Source of the DNA: Cladopsammia gracilis
Taxonomy: Eukaryota; Cnidaria; Anthozoa; Scleractinia; Dendrophylliidae
Assembly: GCA_022457155.1 (NCBI GenBank)
Contig: JAJGOT010000039.1
Coordinates: forward strand, 1,063,501 to 1,127,500
Direction: 5' to 3'
Length of the DNA: 64,000 nucleotides
The notes under the pieces were generated by a model. The model was not told the origin of the DNA, ran no database searches, and saw only the letters and a program-made list of their open reading frames with translations. Below are positions 21,461 to 32,166 of the stretch, one piece after another (position 1 is the first letter of the stretch; the number at the start of each line of letters is the position of its first letter). The position numbers and the translations under genes were made by a program.

Positions 21461-22434
21461 GTAAGATCTGTTCACATTATGGAACTATATACACTAGTAT
21501 CCGTACGATTTTTGATGTGCAGTTTTGTCTGACTGAAGAGCACGAGTGCAAAGCTTTTTCTAATCTTTTGCATATTAGATTAATGCGTGGTAAAGTAATC
21601 AACACGGAAAGGAAGTGGAAAATACGTATTACTTGAAGAATAAGCGAAAGAAGTTGTTTGGCAATTTATAAGACTCTCGGTACGAATTCGAACTCGTATT
21701 CATTTGTTTCGGACGCTGTTTTACACAAAACGGTATATATGGAATCATAAGTAAATAAGAAGCATTGTGTGTAGCTAGCTACTAACGGTTCTGGAGGTGC
21801 AAAGAGGCTTGAAGTCTAGGGTTTAAGCCGGGGGTTTAAGAAGTCTAAGAAATGTTTTTCCATTCCGTGTATTGGATTTGGAATTCGAGATTTAGGTGAT
21901 TTGTATGTTGAGCGATTTAATTAGCATATTGGACCTGTGTTCAGAGCGTTTTTCATTTTTATTCTGCTCTGTAGAATAAATTCCAAACAATCTAATCTAT
22001 ATGAGGGGAGGTCCTCTATGTAATTTCTCTGATATATTTCCTGACGACAAACTGTCACTTCAAATCAGCTTCGTTTAAATCATTTTTAAATTCTACAAAG
22101 CAGAAAGTTGTGCAAACGTTTCACATGACTGATAGTAACAGTTGTTTGTTTCAATACGATTTAAGTAGCCAAAGCTTGAGGAGTGACCGAACATTAATTC
22201 AAGCATTTGAAATTGATAATGATTGGCTATAGCACATTCCATAGTCGAGTGGGCGAACCAGTGACGCGCGCGAGCGAAAATCACGCAAAGAAAAATTATG
22301 CCACCAAACAATATTGAGCGAAGCGAAAGGTTGCACAGAATGAATGGGTCATGGCCACTGGCGTCAAGAAATGTGGAACCCTTCGCTTCATTTAGTATTG
22401 TATTCATCTCTCGCATGAACTTCGCTCGCGCGCG

Positions 22435-23573
22435 CTTCATTAATTTATTGGAAGATCTCCGTAATGGTCTTGACAATCGATCTGTTGTTTCTATCACTGG
22501 AATCGATTTGTCTAAGGCATTTGACAGCTTACCTAGGGATTTACTTTTGGCCAAACTTGCCGCTTATGGACTGTCTAATAATGCTTGTTCATTTGTCAGA
22601 GATTAATATCTCACTGATCGTTTTCAAAGAGTGAGATTAGGTGACAAGTTCTCTGACTGGAACCCACGCAGTACGGGCATTCCACAGGGGTCTGTATTGG
22701 GTCCCCTTCTTTTTAACATTTTTCTTAATGATTTATTATTTACTGGGTTTCAATCCAAGCTCAGTTCATATGCTGATGATACACAAATTTTTAATATCAG
22801 TAATGATATTTCTCAATTGCATATGCATTTGCAGGCTGATCTCCTTACTGCTAATTTATGGTTTTGCTCCAATGGTTTAATGGTTAATTCCGAAAAATGT
22901 ACGGCCATGTGGCTGGGTAGGTGCGGGGATACACCTAGTTTGTAACACTGAAGAAATGAAACTTTTAGGGGTTACGTTAGATAAGGACTTAAATTTTTCT
23001 AAGCATATTGCAGATATTGTACGTAAGGTGGGTAATCAAATTCGGGTCTTACAGAGGCACAAAAATTTAATTGATGTCAATTCTAAAATTAGATTGTATA
23101 ATGCTTATCTTTTACCTCATTTAACTTATTGTTCTATTATCTGGCATTTTTGTGGTCGGCGCAATTCAGAGAAACTAGAAAAAATAAACCAGCATGCCTT
23201 ACGTTCTATTTATAATGATCATGAAAGCACGTATGAAGAGCTATTAAGTTGTATTAATCACCCTACATTGTTTAATAGAAGAATACATAATATTTTAATT
23301 CTTATATATAAGGCTTTACATGGTTTAAGTCCTGAATACATTTCTAAGCCATTCACTTTTCGAAATTGTAATAAGGATCTGCGGGGTATAGATATTCTAA
23401 CCGTGCCAAGAGTTAACACCACCAGCTATGGGCTTCATTCTCTCTCTTATCATGGTTGCAAGCTATGGAAGTCCCTTCCTAACAATATTAGAGCTATTCC
23501 AGAGTTAAGTAGATTTAAATCGGCCATTTCTGATCTCAAATTTGATGCTGACTGCTGCACCTTTTGTGGTTAA
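22435..23573 (+). pseudogene. LINE reverse transcriptase, C-terminal two thirds
   Basis: The frame carries DLSKAFDSLPRDLLLAKLAA (motif A region), then GIPQGSVLGPLLFNIFLND (fingers/palm) and SSYADDTQIF (catalytic YADD). The last 205 residues from 22956 (MKLLGVTLDKDLNFSKHI to CTFCG) are the usual LINE C-terminal region. Breaks: a stop at 22604 just after FVRD, and a stop with a frame change near 22942-22956. The endonuclease and the first part of the reverse transcriptase are missing. Confidence 0.85.
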
Positions 23574-23760
23574 TCTTATTAATATTTATCTAAATTAGTC
23601 AGTTGATCAATTACTTTTTTCGTATTCTGAATCATCTGTATTTATTATTTAATATTTGCTTTTATTTATTTATTTTTGCTATTTATCCTCGGAGATATTA
23701 GCATCTTATTGCTATCTTTAATTTGAGTTTAAATAAAGATTATTGTATTATTGTATTGTC
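22435..23760 (+). mobile_element. 5'-truncated LINE retrotransposon, Jockey/CR1 type
   Basis: It starts abruptly inside the reverse transcriptase and continues through the C-terminal region, a short 3' UTR and a tail of short repeats (TTGTATTATTGTATTG) at 23745-23759. A start within the ORF and a repeat tail at the 3' end are typical of incomplete LINE insertions. I could not find a convincing target-site duplication. Confidence 0.85.
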
Positions 23761-23796
23761 ATTAGTTCACCCACTCGATTTCCATTTGAAATTACT

Positions 23797-24163
23797 AATT
23801 ATAAGAGGGTCGTAGACCGGAAATATAATTGGAATTATACGAGAATAAACGAGACGAGTATAACAATGTATTGCCTTTATTTGCTTCAAATCTAAACAGC
23901 GAACTTTAAAGAAACAATGAAAAATATCAACATCCGTGGGCCCGGGTAACCTGGGCCGGGCCCCTTTATCCTGCCGGTCCACCCCACATCACCGCCTTTT
24001 TGCGGAACAACCACGACCTGAAATAAATAGCAACAACAACATCAATAAGACAATGAGGGGGGGGGGGGGGGGGGGGACTGGGTGTGGAAAACATTGTTAT
24101 ACTCGTCTCGTTTATTCTCGTATAATTCCAATTATATTTCGGGTCTACGACCCTCTTATAATT
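23797..24163. mobile_element. DIRS-derived mini-element with 73 bp inverted ends
   Basis: Arms 23797-23869 and 24091-24163 are near-perfect inverted repeats (TTATAAGAGGGTCGTAGACC...). The inside left part (23864-23997) is an inverted copy of 29632-29772, the Gag-side end of the DIRS element in this window. So it is a short element with DIRS-type terminal and leader sequence but no genes. A poly-G run lies at 24056-24076. Confidence 0.7.
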
Positions 24164-24435
24164 TATAATAAGTAACAAGACGCTGTAGGAGCGTATACTT
24201 GGGCGTCGTTGAATTAGGCGTACTGGAATGAAAATATCTTGGAAAATCTTCCTGCACGTCAGTTTAGGGTTTGATGATAGGGAGTGCACTGAGCATTGGG
24301 ATAGTCTTGTATGTCGTTGACTGCTGGTGCACATTTAGATTAGATTTAACGCTTGTAGAATTTGGAAAAGCTTAATTGTGGCCAGCGAAACTGCAAGGAA
24401 AACAGAGAATTCATGGCAGCGCATATTCTGTATTA

Positions 24436-24623
24436 GTAGTCATATCAGCTCCTTCAGACCCAAAGAATCTTTTGTGTCCATTGTTCAAGGTGTGAAATTG
24501 GGTCAAAAAGGGCTTCGGGATGCCTTCTGGTCTCTGAGGGGTCATATCATTAAAAATCCTACCTAGAGGGTCCGCGCGTGGGGTCCGCGCGAGAAACGGG
24601 TCTGAAGGAGCTGATATGACTAC
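24436..24623. mobile_element. MITE with 26 bp perfect inverted ends
   Basis: 24436-24461 (GTAGTCATATCAGCTCCTTC...) is the exact reverse complement of 24598-24623. The inside holds a GGGTCCGCGCG duplication. Confidence 0.85.
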
Positions 24624-25507
24624 TTGTATTCAGGTTTCAAATTACCCTTTTGACATATGCAAATTCGGTGCACTTTTTCCTGACAACTACAACAAAATTT
24701 GTTTTCTGTCTTTTCTGCTACGTACCTTTCCCCGCTGTATGACATCGATTATTATATTTAATTTCATTCAAGATTTATCTTCACAATTGGTAAACATTAG
24801 GTTCAGAAAGAATTTTAAACATGAATTTTGCGTGACGTTGGCACTTGGGGCCCTTGTTTACATAAAGTGACCTATTTTGGTTTCCTTCGCTTTCTGACTG
24901 AAAACTCACTCCACTCGAAATTTTTCCATAGCCGTTCACAGCCAGCCGTTCGAAATTTTTGTTCTGTTTCGGCCGTTCACTGCAAGCCGTTCAAAAAATT
25001 GTTCAGGCGTTCAAATGAAATTCGATCTGTTGGCAGATCTCGTGATCAAAATCTGCCGTGAAGAAATTGTTCTTTCCTGTTGCACCTTTCTCGATGTAGT
25101 GCGAAAGTTATTTTATTGTTATATCTAGAAGAACTAGTCGTTTGAAACTGTATTTTTGTAATGGACGATTTTATATAAGTGACGATTTGTCCGCCCGTTT
25201 TAGCGCACGGATGAGAAATTGTCATAAATCGGACCGTTCCATTCTAAAGAGTCTAAAGATGTACATGTACGTTTGAGAATAACGGCTAAAGAGTAAGCGA
25301 TCAAGATATCAGAATTTATCTGCCACTAGAATTTAATTTTCGCCGGCGAGCATTTCAAGAAAGCGTTGAAGATAGCCGAGACGCCAGCTGACCAGTATTC
25401 TAATCCTCGTTACGCTTGACTGAGTTTGACGCACGCGCATTAGAGCCCAATTGCAAATTCGTGTACTTCCAAACTGCATTTTATAACTTCTCTTCTCCGC
25501 CCAAGTA
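24624..25507. other. No supported gene
   Basis: It includes several GCCGTTCA repeats around 24930-25020. A CpG-containing, otherwise unremarkable spacer leads up to the DIRS element. Confidence 0.45.
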
Positions 25508-25545
25508 ATTATACTTCACCTAAACTCGCCTCGTATAACAATGTA
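25508..25545. repeat. DIRS inverted terminal repeat, 3' end of element
   Basis: 38 bp, exact reverse complement of 29760-29797. Confidence 0.9.
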
Positions 25546-25562
25546 TGTTCAAAGCCAGTTTA

Positions 25563-27120
25563 TGTAGATTTTAATACAGCCTTACTAGCCGTGGGATCAA
25601 ACTTTGGTCTATAATAAAATTTCAAGAAGGTACGTTTCCTCGACCAATCAGCCAACTCTAGAATTTGGGACAAAGTAATCCCATTCTGAGCTGCAGCAGA
25701 TGTGGCTGCGCCTCGAACGGAATGAGATTTAAAAACCAATTCCAATTAAAAATCCAATTAAAAACCAATTAAAAATCAATTAAAAATCAATTAAAAATTA
25801 AAATTAAAACCAATTAAAAATCAATTCCAGAGGCTGACAAAACTGAACGAACCCACCTAGAAACTGTATTTGCAGAGACTGGTTTGTGGGGAGCTATAAA
25901 GGATAAGAAAAGCTTGTTGTGGCTTGAAGGATTTATTGGGCGCCATTGTAATGTGCGAGCCTCGTATTCCTTCAAGCACTCCACTGGACATAAATCCTTA
26001 ACTTCAGAGAATGAAGGATGAAAGGACACTTTTAGAGGTTGCCCCAAACGAACCACTTTAGTAAGCTCTGGGAGGTTAAACGAAACTCCTTCTGGCACAT
26101 ATTTTCGGAATCGCAAATCATGAGCAATAACTTCAGAGCTTCTTCAGCATAAACAGAACTGCCAATTTAAGGAAGAGGCATTTCAAAGAAAGCTGAGTAT
26201 TTTTACCCAGAGACACCAAATAATCAAGGACTTTGCTAACTTCCCAAGTATTAGAGTACTTAGGTAAGGGTGGTCTGCTCTGAAAAACACCCTTAAGAAG
26301 TTGGCAAACTAGTGGGTGTTCCCCAATCCTAACAGAGTCAATTGGGGGGTGCGTTTTGGAAATAGCAGACCTATGAAGGTTGATCGTTCTGTACTCCCTA
26401 CCTAGCTGAAACAAATGGGTTAGGTATTCAATGATAGCACTCAAAGGTGCTGAAACTGGATTAATTTGTTTTGATAAACACCAGCTAACCCACTGCTTCC
26501 AAGCAGAGTCATAGCATGCTGCTGTGGATTTGCGCCAGGCAGATAAGAGGAGGGTTTTAGCTGGCTGCGAAATTCCATTTGTCTCGTACTGTCTGCCGAG
26601 ACAAGCCACGCGGCCAAAACCAGATCCTGCAGGGGGTGTTGTTCCTGTCCCCTGGTTAACAGATTGGGATTGAGGGGGAGGAATACTGGTTGGTCCAGGG
26701 AACCATGATTGCATCTCCCAAACTGGAGTTATTATTACAAGACTGGGAACTTGTTGCTGAATTACCTGTTTTAGACATCTTCCGATCAGTACAAAAGGTG
26801 GGAATGCATAACCTTTGAACTGGGTCCAGTCTAGAGAGAAAGCATCTATCGCTTCTGTCCCTGGGTCTGGCCTCCAACGTACATAGCGAGGGAGTTGGTA
26901 GGTAAGTCGAGAGGCAAAGAGGTCGATTTCTAGGGGCCCCCAAAGTAGATTTACTCGATGGAAAATCTGGGGCAATAGTTTCCAATCGCTGGAGTCTCTC
27001 CGAGTTCGAGACTCTTCGTCTGCTATTTGATTAAGACACCCCGGGAGGTGTTGCGCAACTATCGATATGTCCCTTTGAAGGCACCACTCCTTTGATAGGC
27101 TATGGAGGCCAGAATGCACG
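25563..27120 (-). pseudogene. DIRS tyrosine recombinase with upstream linker
   Basis: The minus-strand frame from about 27120 reads the linker after RNase H (LLWGPLEIDLFASRLTYQLP) and the recombinase N-terminal domain (SAWRKSTAACYDSAWKQWVS). Near 26130 a frameshift falls at box I; the shifted frame reads RSSEVIAHDLRFRKYVPE, which includes the box I Arg. The frame continues to SVLSASGIDF at 25814. After a tandem repeat (25745-25826) the last part gives box II (HSVRGAATSAAAQNG) and the Tyr nucleophile region (FLKFYYRPKFDP), ending at a TAA. All catalytic boxes are recognisable, but the frameshift and repeat prevent a full product. Confidence 0.8.
25745..25826 (+). repeat. AATTAAAAATC-type tandem repeat inside the recombinase gene
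   Basis: About seven units of a 10-12 bp repeat. It lies exactly between GIDF and FKSHSVRGAAT of the recombinase, so it is a later expansion that splits the gene before box II. Confidence 0.85.
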
Positions 27121-28520
27121 AGGTTGTGCCCCCCATTTTGTTGATGTACGAAACTGCCGTTTGGTTGTCCATTAATAAAAGAACTTTGATCCGACAACTG
27201 CCTTTTACGAATGATTTCAATGCAAATCCGCCTGCTATCAGTTCTAGACAATTGATGTGTAACAAACGCTCTGTCTGGGACCAAGACCCTCCGGTGCGAA
27301 GGTCCCCACAATGAGCCCCCCAACCTAGGGTTGAAGCGTCTGTTTCTATGATTAAATCTGAGGCATTCGACACCAAGCTCTTGCCATTCCAGGCTATCAG
27401 GTGGTCTCGCCACCAAATCAATTCTTCCCGAGCTTCTGGGGAAAAAAGGACTAATGGCTCGTAGTCTCGAGAATGACTGAGAGCTGTACTCGCTGAAGGT
27501 GGCGGTAATTCAGGGGAGCGGGGAAAACTGCCTGAAGTGATGCGTTCAACTTCCCTAGGAAACGAGATAGCTCCCTTACTGTGACAGGGTTGTTGTCCAG
27601 TAAGGACCGGCTGTCTCTTCGGATCTGACGTAGTTTCTCCCTGGTTAATGACAGAGTCATGGCCACTGAACTCACTACAAAACCCAGAAATTCTAACTGC
27701 TGACAGGGAGTGAGAACAGACTTTTTGTGATTGATGACAAAACCCAGGCTGGTAAGCAAGTTGACTGCTAGACTGGCATGGGCCTTGGCCAGCTCTATAG
27801 ACTCTGCCATGATCAGGAGATCGTCTAAATAAATTGTTAATCTGACTCCCTGCTTGCGTAGTAAACCTACAACTAGTCTCAGTATCTTGGTGAACACAAG
27901 AGGAGCTGAAGCCAGCCCGAACGGAATGCATGCAATTCCCAAAGGTATCTCTCCAAAGGAATCTGAGATACTTCTGATGATTTTTCCAAATGGGAATTGT
28001 AAAGTAGGCATCCTTTAGGTCTATTTTCACTAGAAAATCGTTCTTCTTTATAAAGTTCCGAAGCATATGGATACCTTCCATTTAGCCCTTTGAGGTTGAT
28101 AACAGGGCGTTGACCTCCTCCCTTCTTTGGAACTAGAAAAATAGAACTGATGAAACCTTCTTGGGATTGACAGTAAGGGACTGTGTGAATTGCCCCTTTT
28201 TGTTTCATTTCCTTGACCTCCTCGTCTATCAGGCTGGCTTGAGCCTCTGAGACATGATTTCTGGGTATGCGAGTTTGATAGGGTGTCATTAAAAGGGGGA
28301 GATGATACCCTTGGATAACATGTAGTACCCAAGGGTCGGCACTTAATGTTTCCCACTGGGGAAAAAACCTTTGTAACCGACCCCCCAAAGGAATAAGATG
28401 ATCGATTATTGGTGAATCTATGACATTTAAGTTTGTGGACATACCTTGGGAAACCTTAAGAGACCTGAGATGTTGGGTTTTCCCCTGAAGGTCCCTCTGC
28501 TGTTGAAACGGCCTCTCCAA
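27059..28520 (-). pseudogene. DIRS reverse transcriptase - RNase H, frameshifted
   Basis: In order on the minus strand: FLVPKKGGGQRPVINLKGLN (about 28140-28080), FLVKIDLKDAYFTIPI in a second frame (motif A Asp), FGLASAPLVFTKIL and the catalytic YLDD at about 27831-27820 in a third frame. RNase H follows with LIIETDASTLGWGAH, INCLELIAGGFALKSF and LLLMDNQTAVSYINKMGG (the D, E and D positions). At least four frame changes are needed (near 28080, 27950, 27470 and 27120). All catalytic motifs remain readable, so inactivation is recent. The 5' part overlaps the end of Gag in another frame, as is usual for DIRS. Confidence 0.85.
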
Positions 28521-29605
28521 GGGGAGCGGTTGTTGAAACTTCTGCCTCTTGAACTGAAACCTCGCAAGCTGTATTGGCCCTCCCAGCTCGACCTTGGGTC
28601 TTGGAAGGGCCGGGCTTGAAAAAACTTTCTTGATCCCTGGTGTGATTTAGTCAGGGCGGTAGAAATGACTTTGGCTGTTTCAGCACGTTTAGACACTTTC
28701 TCTTCCAAGCCAGGACCAAACAACTCTTTCTTGGCCTCAGGGAAGCTTTCTTTTGCAGGGGAACCGAACTTTGAACCGAGTTTTTCCAATACTAGTTTTC
28801 GACGCCATGTGGTGATATGACAGTTGGCATTTCTCAACAGAAACAAGGCTTTGGAAATGCAGTCTTGGACAAATTCAACTGAGAGCGAGTCTGCATTTCT
28901 CATGTGTTCCCAAGCCAGTGCCAGAGGGCCAGACACATCCAAAAGGAGGTCTTGGGACTTCTTAATTGGTTTATCTTGAGGTTTACACTGAGGCACCAAG
29001 TCTCCTAGATAAGCATCTAAGTTAGGAGTGAAAACGCATGCCACATATATTGAGCGCGGGAAATCTTTCACAGTTGCTCGCCGTTCAAAAGCCGAAAGTT
29101 TCTTCGTAAATAACAATGGAAGTAGCGCAGACAGTTCGTCTGATGCTTCCCAACGGCCAGCTGATGATGTAAATTCATCCTCGTGATCTAAACGGGGCGA
29201 CAAAACCTCGGAATTGTCTTCAATTTCAATAGTTTGTTGACCACGAGGTCGCTTGTTGCTTGGTTGTTCGGTTTCATTCGGAGAGGTCACGGGACGTTTC
29301 CCTTTCTTAGCCGTGCCATTTGTTGAACCGGAGGCTTCACCGGGATTAAGTGCCACTTTTGTTGACCCAGAAGGCGTACTGGGGTCGACCTCATTTGTTG
29401 AACCGGTGAGGAGACCGGTTGAGACAGCAGAAAGACTGTCAGTGTTCAATGGAACACCAATGCGTTTTGCAATGGCTTCAGATAGCGAATTTATGAAAGC
29501 ATCGTCTGACAAGAGTTTAGCCATCGGACTAGCGTCACGATGGGTCGACATAACTGCGATAACTTGAATTTCTTCTGTTTTTTCTTCTCCGTTTTTGTCC
29601 GCCAT
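28427..29605 (-). CDS. DIRS Gag-like protein, intact frame
   Basis: An open frame of 392 residues from ATG at 29605 (MADKNGEEKTEEIQVI). It has an acidic leader and a basic nuclear-localisation-like stretch (KKGKRPVTSP, SNKRPRGQQ) near residues 100-130. A folded middle follows (LSALLPLLFTKKLSAFERRA to the ANCHITTWRRKLVLEKLGSK region), then an Arg/Gly/Ser-rich tail (RGRSFNNRSPWRGRFNSRG) likely to bind nucleic acid. There is no CCHC knuckle, as expected for DIRS Gag. The end overlaps the reverse transcriptase start by about 90 bp. It is the only full-length mobile-element frame in the window. Confidence 0.8.
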   Translation of the reverse strand: MADKNGEEKTEEIQVIAVMSTHRDASPMAKLLSDDAFINSLSEAIAKRIGVPLNTDSLSAVSTGLLTGSTNEVDPSTPSGSTKVALNPGEASGSTNGTAKKGKRPVTSPNETEQPSNKRPRGQQTIEIEDNSEVLSPRLDHEDEFTSSAGRWEASDELSALLPLLFTKKLSAFERRATVKDFPRSIYVACVFTPNLDAYLGDLVPQCKPQDKPIKKSQDLLLDVSGPLALAWEHMRNADSLSVEFVQDCISKALFLLRNANCHITTWRRKLVLEKLGSKFGSPAKESFPEAKKELFGPGLEEKVSKRAETAKVISTALTKSHQGSRKFFQARPFQDPRSSWEGQYSLRGFSSRGRSFNNRSPWRGRFNSRGTFRGKPNISGLLRFPKVCPQT

Positions 29606-29759
29606 CTTCACACACGAGGGAGCGAAGCAATGAGGCGGTGATGTGGGGTGGACCGGCAGGATAAAGGGTCCCGGCCCAGGTTACCCGGGCCCACGGATGT
29701 TGATATTTTTCATTGTTTCTTTAAAGTTCGCTGTTTAGATTTGAAGCAAATAAAGGCAA

Positions 29760-29797
29760 TACATTGTTATACGAGGCGAGTTTAGGTGAAGTATAAT
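29760..29797. repeat. DIRS inverted terminal repeat, 5' end of element
   Basis: Exact inverse of 25508-25545. Confidence 0.9.
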
Positions 29798-30174
29798 ATG
29801 CTATCAGCTAAACAATTGGGGGTTTGCACACGACGTCATAAAAACATAAAAATCTAAAGTTTACATCCTACAAAGGTGTTTCTAAGATGATATGTTAGAA
29901 CGTGTAGCCAGGGCTTTAGTCACGAATGAAATGCGGAAAATCATATCAACAACGTACGCATGAGAAAAGCTCCCTTTCTCTTTGTTTTCCGCCCCTGCAA
30001 ATATAGGAGCTTCAGAACCTATAACGAAAATAAATTCGAAAATAATTGCGTTACTACCGATTGCCTCTAAATTTGGCACACAGAAAGTTGATAGATTTAG
30101 CCAATCACGTAGCGAGTTTCAGGCCATAACTGACATTGGTCACGTAGTTTCGACTTTTTGAAAGTGGGAGTGGA
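29798..30174. other. Spacer upstream of the interrupted reading frame
   Basis: It contains no gene I can support. The last 60 bp before the ATG at 30175 could hold the promoter or 5' UTR of the interrupted exon, but no TATA box is evident. Confidence 0.4.
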
Positions 30175-30303
30175 ATGGCGTCTGCTAGTAGAAGTTCACG
30201 GGAGGAATCTTTCGAACTGGATGAGGTTATTCAGCGAGTTTTAGAGGATGAAAATGACAACGAAGGGATGCCAAATGATGAAGAAAGCGATTTGGATAAC
30301 CAG
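30175..30303 (+). pseudogene. Acidic N-terminal coding exon interrupted by the BEL element
   Basis: From ATG at 30175 (TGGAATGG context) the frame reads MASASRSSREESFELDEVI and then a very acidic stretch ending EESDLDNQ. There the BEL/Pao LTR begins. Beyond the element, at 33389, the original sequence resumes, reads a few more codons to an in-frame TGA, then a good donor (GAG/GTAAGT at 33419). An acidic stretch at about 33935-34050 (SQSDKDADSDDDGADV) could be a next exon. Acidic leaders of this kind occur in piggyBac-derived proteins, but that is only a suggestion. The exon is broken in this allele. Confidence 0.5.
30299..30303 (+). repeat. Target-site duplication of the BEL element, left
   Basis: ACCAG, repeated at 33384-33388 directly after the right LTR. 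Confidence 0.85.
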
Positions 30304-30549
30304 TGTAAGATAGGGCTACTAAGGACGCCTTGTTCAGAGGTTAGTGCACATCCGAGGACTGTATTACACCGGTTACAAGAGAAGTTCAGGCTCAAATCCA
30401 TATAATCCAAGGTTTAATCGAACTCAACGTACAGTAAAACTACTCGCAATACCATCATGTCGAGCAACGTGGTCCTAAAAGTCCACAGTTCTTTTCGGTC
30501 CGTAATGTCACGTGACAGGCTGTCACGCTATGTAACGAAGTCTACTACA
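30304..30549 (-). repeat. BEL 3' LTR
   Basis: 246 bp, TGTAAGATAGGG... to ...CTACTACA in plus-strand reading; same as 33138-33383. Confidence 0.92.
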
Positions 30550-30724
30550 CTCCCCCCTGTTGACCAGATATTCTGACTACATTCCGACTACTAACTTGAT
30601 CTGGTCAACACAATCCCTTACATGATAACAAAACTAAAAACGTTAGGAAAGTGTTCCTAGGTTCAATGTCACATAAGCAAAGTTCCTAGTTCAGATCATC
30701 TAACCATGTCTGTTTCCTACGGTC

Positions 30725-31062
30725 AGCTTCATCTACAGGAACAACTTCATCTACAGGAACAGCTTCATCTACTGGAACAGCTTCATCTTCAGGAACAGCT
30801 TCATCTACTGGAACAGCTTCATCTACTGGAACAGCTTCATCTTCAGGAACAGCTTCATCTACTGGAACAGCTTCATCTACTGGAACAGCTTCATCTTCAG
30901 GAACAGCTTCATCTACAGGAACAGCTTCATCTTCAGGAACAGCTTCATCTTCAGGAACAGCTTCATCTACAGGAACAGTTTCATCTTCAGGAACAGCTTC
31001 ATGTACAGGAACAGGAACATCTACAGAAACAGCTTCATCTACAGAACAAGAACAGGAACAGC
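30725..31062 (-). repeat. 18 bp minisatellite inside the BEL element
   Basis: About 18-19 copies of ATCTACAGGAACAGCTTC with variants (CTACTGG, CTTCAGG). In the element's own direction it reads as (EAVPVD)n or (EAVPED)n, because the unit is a multiple of three. It is not in frame with the protease. It replaces the position where reverse transcriptase and integrase should be. Confidence 0.9.
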
Positions 31063-31119
31063 TTCATCTATGCCCCTTCTCTTAGGACTTCAGGATCTTT
31101 GCATAGACGTTTGAGAAGG

Positions 31120-32166
31120 TTAATTAGACGTTTCACACTCAAAATAATCATAGTTGTCTGGAAGAAGTGGGTGTGGCGTCTTCCATGGCAGATGGGCTTC
31201 ATATCTGTTGTTCTCGAAAGATATCTTCTCTTCAAACTCTTCATTCAGGGTCCTTGGTTTAATACCGAATGACTCTAGTTCCCAAAATGCCTTCAGACTT
31301 CCATCAAGGCTTTCATTTACAATGTCAACAGGCTTCACAGCGTTCTTGAGAACATATGTTGCGACAAGGTTGTTTTGCTGTCTGTCACCTTGCGTCGCTC
31401 CCAGAATAGGACCTGACAAAACCCATCCAAGTTTGGTTTCAATTGCTGTTGGGCCTTCCTCCCCCCGTACAACTCTGCCAGACACAAAGCTCCAATATTG
31501 ATCTGATCCAACAAGGATATCTACCACAACATCATCTTCACCAGTAGAGTAGTCAGCGAGTTTGAGTCCCTTTAAGTGAGCATTTGTAAGACTTGCTTGT
31601 GCGATAGACTGACTCTGCAAAGGATTGCATATGATGGGAACAACAAAGGCTGACAATTGTACATCTTCTCCATGTTCAGTGGTGACAGAAAGTTGAACAA
31701 CATCCACACACTGAATGTTTCCTTCCGTCGAACCAAATGTTTTTATGGCAATCGTTTCCCTCCTGTCAGTTGGTAACTTCAGGCGTTCTCTCACTCTTGT
31801 AGTGACATAAGACCGTTGACTTCCACTATCTAGGATAAGTCGGGCTGGTAACTTGCCTGCAGGTTGGCCAGGCTTGTACGCATCTGCTTTGGCTGTTTGA
31901 AGAAGAATAGGGGTGGAAGCACTAACATACAAGGCTGTGGGGTTTTCGTTCAAGTCCCTTGGCATATTCTGAGGGGTTTGGACTTGCTCTTGTTTGGCAG
32001 CTGGTGTTTGTTGGGAATTTCCACTAGGGGGTTGCTCGCCTTCACTACTAACATCTGATGACCCGTCACGAAAGACTGCACGCGCTCTGGCTTCCAACTC
32101 GTTTTCTAACACATGCAGAAAATTATCTAGCTGCCAATCTTGATCCTTTATTTCCCTGCTGACAAT
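31120..32166 (-). pseudogene. BEL/Pao aspartic protease and start of pol
   Basis: The frame continues from Gag through an in-frame TAA (32167-32169). It contains the DUF1758-type retroviral-like protease with the catalytic Asp in LILDSGSQRSYVTTRV (near 31845-31800) and a downstream IDVLVGSD-like box (VVDILVGSDQYWSF). It then reaches the conserved entry to the BEL reverse transcriptase (FWELESFGI, then YEAHLPWKTPHPLLPDNY) before a TGA/TAA-type end at 31120. The protease cuts the Gag-Pol precursor. No CCHC knuckle remains between Gag and protease. Confidence 0.85.

Larger units (their letters stand above)
25508..29797 (-). mobile_element. DIRS-1-type retrotransposon, nearly full length
   Basis: Perfect 38 bp inverted terminal repeats (25508-25545 and 29760-29797, ATTATACTTCACCTAAACTC...) bound a minus-strand gene order of Gag, reverse transcriptase, RNase H, tyrosine recombinase. 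Inverted ends plus a tyrosine recombinase, rather than LTRs plus an integrase, define DIRS elements. The Gag frame is intact; the rest has several frameshifts. Identical terminal repeats and long readable frames suggest a younger copy than the one at 1-6 kb. Confidence 0.9.

Noticed and set aside
22093..22606. Protein-coding gene on either strand at 22.1-22.6 kb
   Set aside because: The minus-strand frame is a shadow of the LINE start and flank; the plus-strand part is the LINE reverse transcriptase itself.
22239..23777. Inverted CGAGTGGG(C/T)GAAC phrases around the LINE as a MITE split by the LINE
   Set aside because: Only 13 bp match with one mismatch; too short to support an element.
23966..24334. 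122-codon minus-strand frame
   Set aside because: It crosses the inverted arms and poly-G run of the DIRS-derived mini-element.
30706..31272. 188-codon plus-strand frame of LQEQLH repeats
   Set aside because: It is the 18 bp minisatellite read on the opposite strand of the BEL element; any frame of a unit divisible by three stays open.
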